Below, one piece after another: positions 8,313-15,488 of a stretch of DNA of 64,000 bases. Numbering within the stretch: position 1 is the first letter of the stretch; each line of letters starts with the position of its first letter. The notes beneath the pieces were generated by a model, which was given only the letters and a program-made list of their open reading frames with translations, did no database searches and was not told the origin of the DNA. The translations under genes and the position numbers were made by a program. The stretch comes from Sphingomonas sp. 3P27F8 (lineage in GTDB: Bacteria > Pseudomonadota > Alphaproteobacteria > Sphingomonadales > Sphingomonadaceae): NCBI RefSeq assembly GCF_005502745.1, contig NZ_SCNL01000010.1, positions 1-64,000 of the forward strand, read 5' to 3'.

Positions 8313-10001
8313 ATGGAAGGTCCGGGGGCTCCTTTACGCTGGTGGCAGACGCGCTGGTTCGTGGCGCTGGCAACGATCGTCGCGATCGTCCCGCTGCTAT
8401 GGCCGACGATCCCGCCCCTGGTCGATCTGCCGGGGCATATGGGGCGCTATCGCGTCCAGCTTTCGCTCGATACGGCGCCGTGGCTCAGGCAGTGGTTTGA
8501 TTTCCGATGGTCATTGATCGGCAATCTCGGAATCGATCTGCTCATCATCCCCTTCGCCAAGCTCTTCGGGCTGGAGCTGGGCGTAAAACTGATCGTCATG
8601 ACGATCCCGGCACTCACCGTCGCCGGGCTGCTGTGGATCGCGCGAGAGGTGCATGGCCGCATCCCGCCGACCGCGCTGTTCGCGCTGCCGCTCGCTTATT
8701 GTTACCCGCTGCAATTCGGCTTCGTGAATTTCGCGCTGTCGATGGCGCTCGCGCTATGCCTGTTCGCGCTGTGGCTGCGGCTTGGACGACAGAAGCGCTT
8801 CTGGCTGCGCACCGCGATCTTCGTGCCCGCCTCCTGCATCCTGTGGCTGTGCCACACGTTCGGCTGGGGAGTGCTCGGCGTGCTCGCCTTCTCCGCCGAG
8901 ATGGTACGCGAGCACGATCGCCGCAAGGATGCCGGGTCTGGCCATTGGGTGGCAAGCTGGTTCCGGGCGGGGCTAGCCTGCCTTCCGCTCGCGTTGCCGA
9001 TGCTGATGATGGTGCTGTGGCGATCCGGCGACCACGTGACGGGCCAGACCACCGACTGGTTCAACTGGCGGCGCAAAGCGGCCTGGACCCTGATGGTGCT
9101 GCGCGACCGATGGCTGGCATGGGACGTGGCGGGGATCGCCGCGCTTTACCTGGTGCTGCTTCGCGCGGTGCGTGATCCGGCGAGTGAATATTCGCGCAAC
9201 CTGGGGCTTTCGGCGCTGTTCCTCGCCGCCGTCTATCTGCTGCTCCCGCGAATTGTGTTCGGCTCGGCCTATGCCGACATGCGGCTGGCGCCGTTCGTGA
9301 TCGCGATCGCGGTGATCGCGATCCGCCCGCGCACCACCATGTCGATGCGCCAGGCGGGCATCCTGGCCACGCTGGGGCTTGCCTTCTTCATCGCGCGGAT
9401 CGGCGGCACCACGATAAGCTACTGGCTGTTCGCGCAGGATTATCGCACCGAACTGGCCGCGCTGAACAGGCTTCCTGTGGGCGCGAAGGTCGTCAGCTTC
9501 CTCGGCTATCGCTGCGACGATCCGTGGACGATGTCGCGGCTCGAGCATCTGCCGGCGATCGCGCTGGAACGGCGACTGGCCTATACGAACGATCAGTGGT
9601 CGATGGCGGGCGCGCAACTGCTCACCGCGCGCTATTTCATCGCCGGCGGTTTCGCGCACGATCCCTCGCAGATCGTCACGCGGAAATGGTGCCTTCGGCA
9701 ATGGTGGCGGCCGGTGGGCTTCGCGATGGCGCGCTTTCCGCGCAACGCGTTCGATTATGTCTGGCTGATCCGCACACCTGCGTTCGACCCGCGCTACGCG
9801 AGCGATCTCGTGCCGATCTGGCGCTCGCCCGATGGGACGAGCCAGTTGCTCAAGGTGGATCACACCCGCCCCGTGCCGGACATCGACGATGCGGAACTGA
9901 TCCCCGCGCCGCTGCTGGAACTGCGTGAGCGCATGCGTCAGAAGCGCGCCGCCGAAGCGGAAGCAGCCGCCCGGCCGCAGCCTGTCGCTACCCCTTCCTG
10001 A
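8313..10001 (+). CDS. Large multi-pass membrane protein, possible GT-C glycosyltransferase
   Basis: About 562 residues with some ten hydrophobic segments, starting MEGPGAPLRWWQTRWFVALATIVAIVPLLWP. The first extracytoplasmic loop contains VDLPGHMGRYRV, a place where GT-C enzymes carry acidic catalytic residues. A soluble C-terminal region of about 150 residues follows. No named family is recognised with certainty. A TTG 30 bp upstream (8283) is an alternative start. It lies 138 bp after a similarly sized membrane protein and overlaps the convergent FemAB-like gene by 14 bp at its 3' end. Role in surface polysaccharide assembly is only inferred from topology and neighbour. Confidence 0.65.
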   Translation: MEGPGAPLRWWQTRWFVALATIVAIVPLLWPTIPPLVDLPGHMGRYRVQLSLDTAPWLRQWFDFRWSLIGNLGIDLLIIPFAKLFGLELGVKLIVMTIPALTVAGLLWIAREVHGRIPPTALFALPLAYCYPLQFGFVNFALSMALALCLFALWLRLGRQKRFWLRTAIFVPASCILWLCHTFGWGVLGVLAFSAEMVREHDRRKDAGSGHWVASWFRAGLACLPLALPMLMMVLWRSGDHVTGQTTDWFNWRRKAAWTLMVLRDRWLAWDVAGIAALYLVLLRAVRDPASEYSRNLGLSALFLAAVYLLLPRIVFGSAYADMRLAPFVIAIAVIAIRPRTTMSMRQAGILATLGLAFFIARIGGTTISYWLFAQDYRTELAALNRLPVGAKVVSFLGYRCDDPWTMSRLEHLPAIALERRLAYTNDQWSMAGAQLLTARYFIAGGFAHDPSQIVTRKWCLRQWWRPVGFAMARFPRNAFDYVWLIRTPAFDPRYASDLVPIWRSPDGTSQLLKVDHTRPVPDIDDAELIPAPLLELRERMRQKRAAEAEAAARPQPVATPS

Positions 10002-11133
10002 ACGGCGTGAGCTGCTCAAGGAACGTGCGGTCTTCCTCGATCGCCGCGCGTTCGCGCACAAGGAAATCGGCCACCGCCCGGCGGAAGCCCGGATCGGGGA
10101 GATAATGAGCGGAGAAAGTGGGCACGGGCACATAGCCGCGCGCCAGCTTGTGTTCGCCCTGCGCCCCCGCCTCCACCGTCGACAGACCGCGCGTGATCGC
10201 CGCGTCGATGGCCTGATAATAGCACAGTTCGAAATGCAGGAAGGGCACCTCCTCAACGCAGCCCCAGTACCGCCCGTACAACGTATCCGCGCCCACCAGG
10301 TTGAGCGCGCCGGCGATCGGCGCGCCATCCCGCTCCGCGAGGATCAGCAACACCTTGTCTCCCATCCGCTCGCCGAGCAGCGGGAAGAAGCCGCGCGCAA
10401 GATATGGCCGGCCCCATTTGCGGCTGCCGGTATCCTGATAGAATTCCCAAAACGCGTCCCATTCGCGCGTTCCGATTTCCGCCCCGGTCAGGTGGCGGAT
10501 CGTCAGCCCGTCCACCGCCGCCGCGCGCTCCTTGCGGATCGCCTTGCGCTTGCGGCTGGAAAGACGCGCGAGGAAATCATCGAACGTGGCATAGCCTTCG
10601 TTGCGCCAGTGATATTGCGTGCCCTGCCGGACCAGCCAGCCGGCGGCATCGAACAGCGGCACCTGATCGGGCGCGAGGAAAGTGGCGTGGGCGGAAGAAA
10701 GCTGGTGCCGGTCCGTAACCGCCTCCAGCGCGGCGATCAGCGCGGGCGCGGCGGCGGGATCACGCAACAACAGGCGCGGTCCGGGCACCGGCGTGACGGG
10801 CACAGCGACCTGCAATTTCGGGTAGTAAGCCCCGCCCGCGCGCTGCCACGCCTCCGCCCAGGCGTGATCGAAGACATATTCGCCCTGGCTGTGACTCTTG
10901 GCGTAGCTTGGCGCGATCGCGGCCGGGCGGCCATCCGCGCCATCGACGATGACGGGCAGGGGCTGCCACCCGCTGCGGCCGCCGACGCTGCCCGACTTCT
11001 CGAGCGCTGAGAGAAAAGCATGGGAAACGAAGGGATTGGCGCTGCCCGCGCAGGCATCCCAATCATCCGGGGAAACCGCGGAAACCCCCTCGACCATCCG
11101 CGCGGTAAGCCCGGTCATCGGCGCGACCGCCAT
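9988..11133 (-). CDS. FemAB-like/GNAT-fold N-acyltransferase (DUF482 family)
   Basis: A 381-residue protein of the COG3146 / FemAB_like group of predicted N-acyltransferases. Seen motifs include DDWDACAGSANPFVSHAFLSALEKSGSV at the N-terminus, FDDFLARLSSRKRKAIRKERAAA in the middle and HFELCYYQAIDAAITRGLSTVEAGAQGEHKLARGY near the C-terminus, all typical of this family. Cytoplasmic, no signal peptide. Substrate is uncertain; a role in amide-linked acyl transfer to cell-envelope components is a family-level guess. Its 3' end overlaps the convergent membrane-protein gene by 14 bp. Confidence 0.88.
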   Translation of the reverse strand: MAVAPMTGLTARMVEGVSAVSPDDWDACAGSANPFVSHAFLSALEKSGSVGGRSGWQPLPVIVDGADGRPAAIAPSYAKSHSQGEYVFDHAWAEAWQRAGGAYYPKLQVAVPVTPVPGPRLLLRDPAAAPALIAALEAVTDRHQLSSAHATFLAPDQVPLFDAAGWLVRQGTQYHWRNEGYATFDDFLARLSSRKRKAIRKERAAAVDGLTIRHLTGAEIGTREWDAFWEFYQDTGSRKWGRPYLARGFFPLLGERMGDKVLLILAERDGAPIAGALNLVGADTLYGRYWGCVEEVPFLHFELCYYQAIDAAITRGLSTVEAGAQGEHKLARGYVPVPTFSAHYLPDPGFRRAVADFLVRERAAIEEDRTFLEQLTPFRKG

Positions 11134-11225
11134 GGCCGCGCCGATGACCGGGCGATAGGGTGAAGCATCGAGGAAAGCGCCATCGCCCCTAACTTAAGAC
11201 GCGCGGCGCTTCACTCAAGCGGCGA

Positions 11226-11696
11226 TCACAGCGGCTCGCCAACCTCGACGATCGCATCGACCTCCACGGCGGCGCCGAGCGGCAACACCGGGACACCCAC
11301 CGCCGAGCGCGCATGCTTGCCGGCATCACCGAACAGCGCGACCATCAGCTCGCTGGCGCCATTGGCGACTTTCGGCTGATCGACGAAATCGCCGTGCGAG
11401 TTGATGAACACGCCCAGCTTAACGATCCGCTTCACGCGGGCAAGATCGCCGAGCGCGGCCTTCACCTGTGCGACCAGCATCAGCGCACACCGCTGGGCGG
11501 CATCCTGCCCTTCCTCGACGCTGACATTCTCGCCAAGGCGGCCAGTGACGACCTTGCCGTCCTTGAACGGCAATTGCCCGGAAACGTGCAGCAGGTTGCC
11601 CGCCAGGACGGCAGGCACATAAGCCGCCACCGGAGCGGCGGCTACGGGGAGGGAAAGGCCGAGTTCGGCCAGCTTGCGATCGATGAGTTCGGTCAT
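11226..11696 (-). CDS. RidA family protein
   Basis: A 156-residue member of the YjgF/YER057c/UK114 superfamily. Canonical RidA hydrolyses reactive enamine/imine intermediates. The sequence shows [66 protein letters not shown]. The C-terminal signature around [23 protein letters not shown] lacks the exact catalytic arginine context of archetypal RidA (usually RxxV..LP), but an arginine precedes SAVGV. It lies upstream of no partner on the same strand; the HAD-hydrolase gene starts at 12359 and ends 33 bp before this start, so the two may be co-transcribed. Confidence 0.92.
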   Translation of the reverse strand: MTELIDRKLAELGLSLPVAAAPVAAYVPAVLAGNLLHVSGQLPFKDGKVVTGRLGENVSVEEGQDAAQRCALMLVAQVKAALGDLARVKRIVKLGVFINSHGDFVDQPKVANGASELMVALFGDAGKHARSAVGVPVLPLGAAVEVDAIVEVGEPL

Positions 11697-11729
11697 GCGC
11701 GCAGCTTCAACACCGCCACGCCGCGCCGG

Positions 11730-12359
11730 TCAATCCTCCGCGTGCCGCCCGGCGGCGAAACGCGCCGCGATCCATGCTTCGGCCTCCCGCCAGTCGTCGA
11801 TCCGCGCGTGCGCTTCAGGCGCGGCGGGCACGCCGGGGGCCAGTTCGGGCTCAGACACCATGTGCAGCCGGTGGACGCGCGGAGCATGTTCGGCGACCGA
11901 GGCGTGATGATGCGGCAGATCGTCGACGAACACCGTGACCGGATCACCGTGTTCGGCGACCAATTGTGCCACGGGGCCGCCCTTCCCGCCCTGGTTGCAC
12001 TCGACGCGATGCTCGATGCCGAAAGCGGCCAGTTGCTCGATGCGCGGCGCACGGCATTCGTCGCCAATATTGGTGAGGATCACGATATCCGCCTGCCCAG
12101 CCAGGACCGCCAGCGCCTCACGCGCATGTGGCACCAACGTCTGGCGATGCATCTGCGACGGAAAAAAGCCGCCGAGAAAGCCAAACATCTGCTCCCGCGA
12201 CGGTGGCTCGCCGGTCACGCGGTGGCGCATATTGGCCGCAAGCTCCCACGAGCGCGGGCGGAAATCGATGTCGTGAACCTCGCCCAGCCAGTCACCAAAG
12301 TGGCGGATCATATGAAGCAGCACTTCATCGCAATCGCAGATCAGCAAGGGGCGGGTCAT
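11730..12359 (-). CDS. HAD-family hydrolase
   Basis: A 209-residue haloacid-dehalogenase-fold protein, probably a phosphatase. Motif I CDCDEVL gives the nucleophile DxD within the first ten residues. Motif II is in IVILTNIGD, and motif IV is VTVFVDDLPHHHASV. The compact length suggests a C1-type cap. The start ATG overlaps the stop of the upstream DUF3572 gene by 4 bp, so the pair is translationally coupled. Substrate unknown. Confidence 0.88.
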   Translation of the reverse strand: MTRPLLICDCDEVLLHMIRHFGDWLGEVHDIDFRPRSWELAANMRHRVTGEPPSREQMFGFLGGFFPSQMHRQTLVPHAREALAVLAGQADIVILTNIGDECRAPRIEQLAAFGIEHRVECNQGGKGGPVAQLVAEHGDPVTVFVDDLPHHHASVAEHAPRVHRLHMVSEPELAPGVPAAPEAHARIDDWREAEAWIAARFAAGRHAED

Positions 12360-12628
12360 GCAGCCTCCAGTGCGACGCGCGCCGCTACCAATTGTCCCGG
12401 CGTGACGCCAAGCGCCTCGGCGCAGGCGATCAGATCCGGCTCATGCCCTTCGAGAAACGTCAGACACGCCGCGAGCACCGCCGCATCGCCGATACGCGCG
12501 CGCAGATCATCGGGCGCAAGCCCGGTCAGCGCGATTAGCCGCTCGGCCCGCCGCGGCTCGGCTAACACCCACACCAGGGCGTGGAGCGCGAGCGCCTGAA
12601 GGTCGGTGTTTGTGTCTGCCTCTCGCAT
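12356..12628 (-). CDS. DUF3572 family protein
   Basis: A 90-residue alpha-helical protein starting MREADTNTDLQALALHALVWVLAEPRRAERLIALTGL, the usual opening of the DUF3572 family found in alphaproteobacteria. Function unknown. Family members commonly lie divergent from divK, as here. A longer reading from 12667 would run into the divK start region, so the ATG at 12628 is preferred. The 32-bp gap to divK must hold both promoters or parts of them. Confidence 0.85.
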   Translation of the reverse strand: MREADTNTDLQALALHALVWVLAEPRRAERLIALTGLAPDDLRARIGDAAVLAACLTFLEGHEPDLIACAEALGVTPGQLVAARVALEAA

Positions 12629-12660
12629 TGCGTATCTTGTCACCAATAGGGGGATATGGC

Positions 12661-13023
12661 GTGGCAAAAAGGGTGCTCGTTGTCGAGGACAACGAACTCA
12701 ATCTGAAGCTGTTCTGCGATCTGCTGCGCGCGCACGAATATGCCGCCGAGCCGGTGCGCGACGGGCGCGAGGCGCTGGACCGCGCGCGCGCGTTCGAACC
12801 GGACCTGATCGTCATGGATATCCAGATGCCCTATGTCACCGGGCACGAACTTATCCTCGAGCTCAAGGCGGACGAGGCGCTGTGCGGCATTCCCGTGATG
12901 GCGGTGACCGCTTATGCCGGGCGCGAGGACGAGGACCGGATCCGCGCGGCCGGGGCAGCCGCCTATGTATCCAAGCCGATCAGCCTAGCGCGCTTCATGG
13001 ATACGGTCGGCGGGCTGATTTGA
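12661..13023 (+). CDS. divK: DivK-type single-domain response regulator
   Basis: A 120-residue stand-alone receiver domain. DivK controls DivJ/PleC and, through DivL-CckA, the CtrA cell-cycle regulator in alphaproteobacteria. Key residues seen are the acidic pair in VLVVEDNELN, the phospho-acceptor Asp53 in LIVMDIQMP, Thr in VMAVTAYA and Lys in AAYVSKPIS. Length, motif wording and its position next to DUF3572 and rpmG match DivK loci. The start is GTG at 12661 (MAKRVLVVEDNE); a longer in-frame reading from 12610 lacks homology to the family N-terminus. Confidence 0.93.
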   Translation: MAKRVLVVEDNELNLKLFCDLLRAHEYAAEPVRDGREALDRARAFEPDLIVMDIQMPYVTGHELILELKADEALCGIPVMAVTAYAGREDEDRIRAAGAAAYVSKPISLARFMDTVGGLI

Positions 13024-13031
13024 GGGCCACA

Positions 13032-13062
13032 GCAAAAGAGCCGCTGGCGGATCGCCTGCGGC
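13032..13062 (-). terminator. Hairpin terminator between divK and rpmG
   Basis: A 10-bp stem with one mismatch (GCCGCTGGCG at 13040-13049 and CGCCTGCGGC at 13053-13062) separated by GAT. On the minus strand it is followed by CTCTTTTGCTG, a usable T-tract, so it fits as the rpmG terminator. It may also slow readthrough from divK. Confidence 0.6.
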
Positions 13063-13122
13063 CCCTCTATCCCGGATATTCCGGGCAAGGATGCGGGCGG
13101 CGCATTCACGCCGCCGACGGGA

Positions 13123-13290
13123 TCACTTGATCTTCGCTTCCTTGAACTCGACATGCTTGCGCACGACGGGATCGTATTTGTTGAAGGAGAGCTTTTCGGT
13201 CTTGGTCCGCGGATTCTTCTTCGTGACGTAGAAGAAGCCGGTGTCGGCCGAACTGACGAGCTTGATCTTGACGGTGGTCGGCTTGGCCAT
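13123..13290 (-). CDS. rpmG: 50S ribosomal protein L33
   Basis: Small protein of the large ribosomal subunit. The 55-residue product [23 protein letters not shown]...[32 protein letters not shown] (central part abridged) matches the alphaproteobacterial, zinc-free L33 type. The ATG at 13290 is preceded by a purine-rich region (CAGGAATTGGTG) and gives the canonical start; longer readings add unrelated residues. Convergent with divK. Confidence 0.97.
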   Translation of the reverse strand: MAKPTTVKIKLVSSADTGFFYVTKKNPRTKTEKLSFNKYDPVVRKHVEFKEAKIK

Positions 13291-13454
13291 CACCAATTCC
13301 TGTACTTGCGAAATAGAAAAAGCGGCGAACTGGCGCGCGCCGCTGACAGGGTCGGGCGAATGACGCAGCACGCGCCGGATGTCAAGCGCCGACAGCGGTT
13401 AACGCCGTCTTTACCCGCCGGGCGCATCCTTCCAGCGCAGGGGAGGATCGAGCC

Positions 13455-13760
13455 ATGCGTGGAGAAGATGTGTCTGACGTGCGGGCCGAATTGTCACGCC
13501 GGATCGTGGCGATCGAATGGCGCGGCGGGACCGGCGCGGTAGCGCGCGAGGTGGATGCGATTCGCCGGATCGCGCACCGCAACGGCATGATGCCGGCCGT
13601 GACGGTCGCGCATCTGCTCGAATCGGCGCTGGCGCGGGGCGAGCACGGCGCGCTGGTGCACGACTGGCTCGCGATGCTGCGCGAGGCGGTGCAGAGCGAG
13701 CGGCAGGATGACGCGACCTCCGACGCTTTCGCCGCTGCCTGCCAGGTGCGGTTCGCCTGA
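13455..13760 (+). CDS. Conserved hypothetical protein
   Basis: A 101-residue, helix-rich, soluble protein beginning MRGEDVSDVRAELSRRIVAIEWRGG. No domain recognised. An AGGGGAGG-like Shine-Dalgarno region (GCAGGGGAGGATCGAGCC) sits just before the ATG at 13455, supporting expression. It ends 6 bp before the GDT1-like gene, suggesting co-transcription. It could be a sphingomonad-specific small regulator or enzyme subunit; nothing in the sequence decides this. Confidence 0.65.
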   Translation: MRGEDVSDVRAELSRRIVAIEWRGGTGAVAREVDAIRRIAHRNGMMPAVTVAHLLESALARGEHGALVHDWLAMLREAVQSERQDDATSDAFAAACQVRFA

Positions 13761-13766
13761 CACGCG

Positions 13767-14333
13767 ATGGATGCGCTGATGGCCGGGCTGGTGCTGGGCG
13801 CCCTGTGCCAGATTGGCGATCGCACGCCGTGGCTCGCGGCGATCCTTTCAGACCGATATCGTGCGCCGGGCACGATCATCCTTTCCGCGATCATCGCGCT
13901 GACGGCGAATTACGCGCTCGGAGCGGTGGGCGGCCTGATGATTGCCCCGCTGCTGGCGCCCGAGGCGCGCGATCTGCTGCTCGCGCTGGCCCTGATGCTC
14001 GCGGGGGTCAGCGCGTCTTGGCGCGACAAGGCGCCTGACAGGCTGGCGAACTGGAGATTGGGGGCGTTCGGCACCAGCGCGATCGGCCTTGCGATCATGG
14101 TATTCGGCGATCGCATGCAGTTCATCGCCGCCGGGCTGGCCATGCGATCCCCGCTGCCGTCGCTGGCGGCGGTTGGCGCGACGATCGGTGCGCTCGCGGT
14201 GATCGTGCCGGCGATCGTCATCGGCGAGGCGGGATGGGTGGCACTGCCCCGGCGCCTGATGAGCCTTGCCAGCGCGGCGATCCTTGCGCTTGCCGGCATC
14301 ATTATCGCGCTCAGATCAATTGCTCTGATCTGA
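13767..14333 (+). CDS. TMEM165/GDT1 (UPF0016)-like membrane protein
   Basis: A 188-residue protein with about six hydrophobic segments in two repeats. Each repeat carries a GDR motif (QIGDRTPWLAAIL near residue 16, VFGDRMQFIAAGL near residue 115), corresponding to the E-x-G-D-K/R-T signature of the GDT1/MneA family of cation (Mn2+/Ca2+) transporters. The leading acidic residue is Q or F here, so it is a divergent member and transport activity is uncertain. Upstream gene is 6 bp away; the Dps gene follows at 67 bp. Confidence 0.7.
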   Translation: MDALMAGLVLGALCQIGDRTPWLAAILSDRYRAPGTIILSAIIALTANYALGAVGGLMIAPLLAPEARDLLLALALMLAGVSASWRDKAPDRLANWRLGAFGTSAIGLAIMVFGDRMQFIAAGLAMRSPLPSLAAVGATIGALAVIVPAIVIGEAGWVALPRRLMSLASAAILALAGIIIALRSIALI

Positions 14334-14400
14334 TTTCCCGATGGAGCGAATCCAGTATTGATCCGTTATCGCAACGAACCAGATCAATGGAGGATTTCCC

Positions 14401-14898
14401 GTGGCCGATCCCAATCCGAAGCTGAAAACCCCGAGCGATCTCGCGCGCAACGAGACGCGCACGGTGGCGGACGCGCTCAATTCCGCGCTGGCCGATTGCT
14501 TCGCGCTGTATCTCAAGACCAAGAATTTCCACTGGCACGTATCCGGCCCGCACTTCCGTGACTATCACCTGCTGATGGACGATCAGGCGGCGCAGATCCT
14601 CGGCGTCACCGATGCGATCGCGGAACGTGTCCGCAAGACCGGCAACACCACGCTGCGCTCGATCGGCGATATCGCGCGTCACCAGACGATCGGCGACAAC
14701 GACAAGCCGTTCGTATCGCCGGAAGACATGCTGGCCGAGCTGCGCGACGACAACCTCAAGCTGGTCGAGAGCTTCCGCACGGTGAAGGAAGCGGCCGAAG
14801 AGGCGAAGGACAATGCCACCAGCGGCATCGTCGACGAATGGACCGACCAGGCCGAAGAGCGCGCATGGTTCCTGTTCGAGGCAAGCCGCAAGGGCTGA
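14401..14898 (+). CDS. Dps family DNA-binding/ferritin-like protein
   Basis: A 165-residue Dps-like mini-ferritin that oxidises and stores iron and protects DNA during stress. The ferroxidase-centre pattern is seen in KTKNFHWHVSGPHFRDYHLLMDDQ (His, His and Asp/Glu residues), with DAIAERVRKTG following. The start is GTG at 14401, preceded by an AATGGAGGATTT Shine-Dalgarno. A perfect 9-bp inverted repeat follows the stop. Manganese/iron handling would fit with the neighbouring GDT1-like gene, but that link is inferred. Confidence 0.93.
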   Translation: MADPNPKLKTPSDLARNETRTVADALNSALADCFALYLKTKNFHWHVSGPHFRDYHLLMDDQAAQILGVTDAIAERVRKTGNTTLRSIGDIARHQTIGDNDKPFVSPEDMLAELRDDNLKLVESFRTVKEAAEEAKDNATSGIVDEWTDQAEERAWFLFEASRKG

Positions 14899-14909
14899 CG
14901 CACGGCGCG

Positions 14910-14937
14910 CCGGGGAGGCATGTGAAATCCTCCCCGG
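14910..14937. terminator. Hairpin between dps-like and ycnI-like genes
   Basis: A perfect 9-bp inverted repeat (CCGGGGAGG at 14910-14918 and CCTCCCCGG at 14929-14937) with a 10-nt loop, lying between the convergent Dps and YcnI-like genes. It lacks a clear T-tract on either side, so it is a probable but non-canonical bidirectional terminator. Confidence 0.5.
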
Positions 14938-14946
14938 AGCGACCGA

Positions 14947-15474
14947 TCAGTGCGTGTCGTGGCTCGCCGGCGTCGCGCGCAACATCAGCATCGGCGCGGG
15001 CATTGCCGTCATGTGCCACGCGGCGGGTGATGCCGGGATGTTTACCCAGTCGTTGCTGCCAGATGCGCAACGCTGAGTCGTACGGAAAAAGAGCGGGCCG
15101 GCCGTAGCCGGCAGCTTCATCATGATTCCGAACTGGTCGAACTGGTCGCCAGGCAACTCTCCCGTCCAGGTGATCGCCGAGACGCGCTCGGTAACAAGCG
15201 CCCCCCCTTCCCCCGTTACGGCAGACTTGAGCGGCTGACGCTCCACCGCGAGCGTCCAGCCCGGCTTCGGCTGTGGCCGCGCGGATATCACGCTTTCCGG
15301 TATCTCAACACGCACGGATCGCGTCGGGGACGCGCCACAGCCGTGGGCGATGCGGAGGAAGCCGGCATAATAGCCGCCCGCCTGCGCCTCCGGATCGGCG
15401 AACACGACATGCGCGCCAGCCGCCGTTCCGGCCAGCACGATGGAAAACGCGGCAAGCGTCGATGAAATGCGCAT
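14947..15474 (-). CDS. YcnI-like (DUF1775) copper-associated periplasmic protein
   Basis: A 175-residue exported protein with an N-terminal signal peptide (MRISSTLAAFSIVLAGTAAG, cleavage near AAGAHV). The mature start AHVVF places a histidine at the N-terminus, as in YcnI proteins that bind copper through an N-terminal His. GYYAGFLRIAHGCGAS and the PGDQFDQFGIMMKLP stretch are typical of DUF1775. The gene lies 14 bp downstream of a TonB-dependent receptor gene, which itself follows a DUF2946 gene, a trio often tied to copper handling. Confidence 0.88.
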   Translation of the reverse strand: MRISSTLAAFSIVLAGTAAGAHVVFADPEAQAGGYYAGFLRIAHGCGASPTRSVRVEIPESVISARPQPKPGWTLAVERQPLKSAVTGEGGALVTERVSAITWTGELPGDQFDQFGIMMKLPATAGPLFFRTTQRCASGSNDWVNIPASPAAWHMTAMPAPMLMLRATPASHDTH

Positions 15475-15488
15475 GGTTGCACCTCCGA

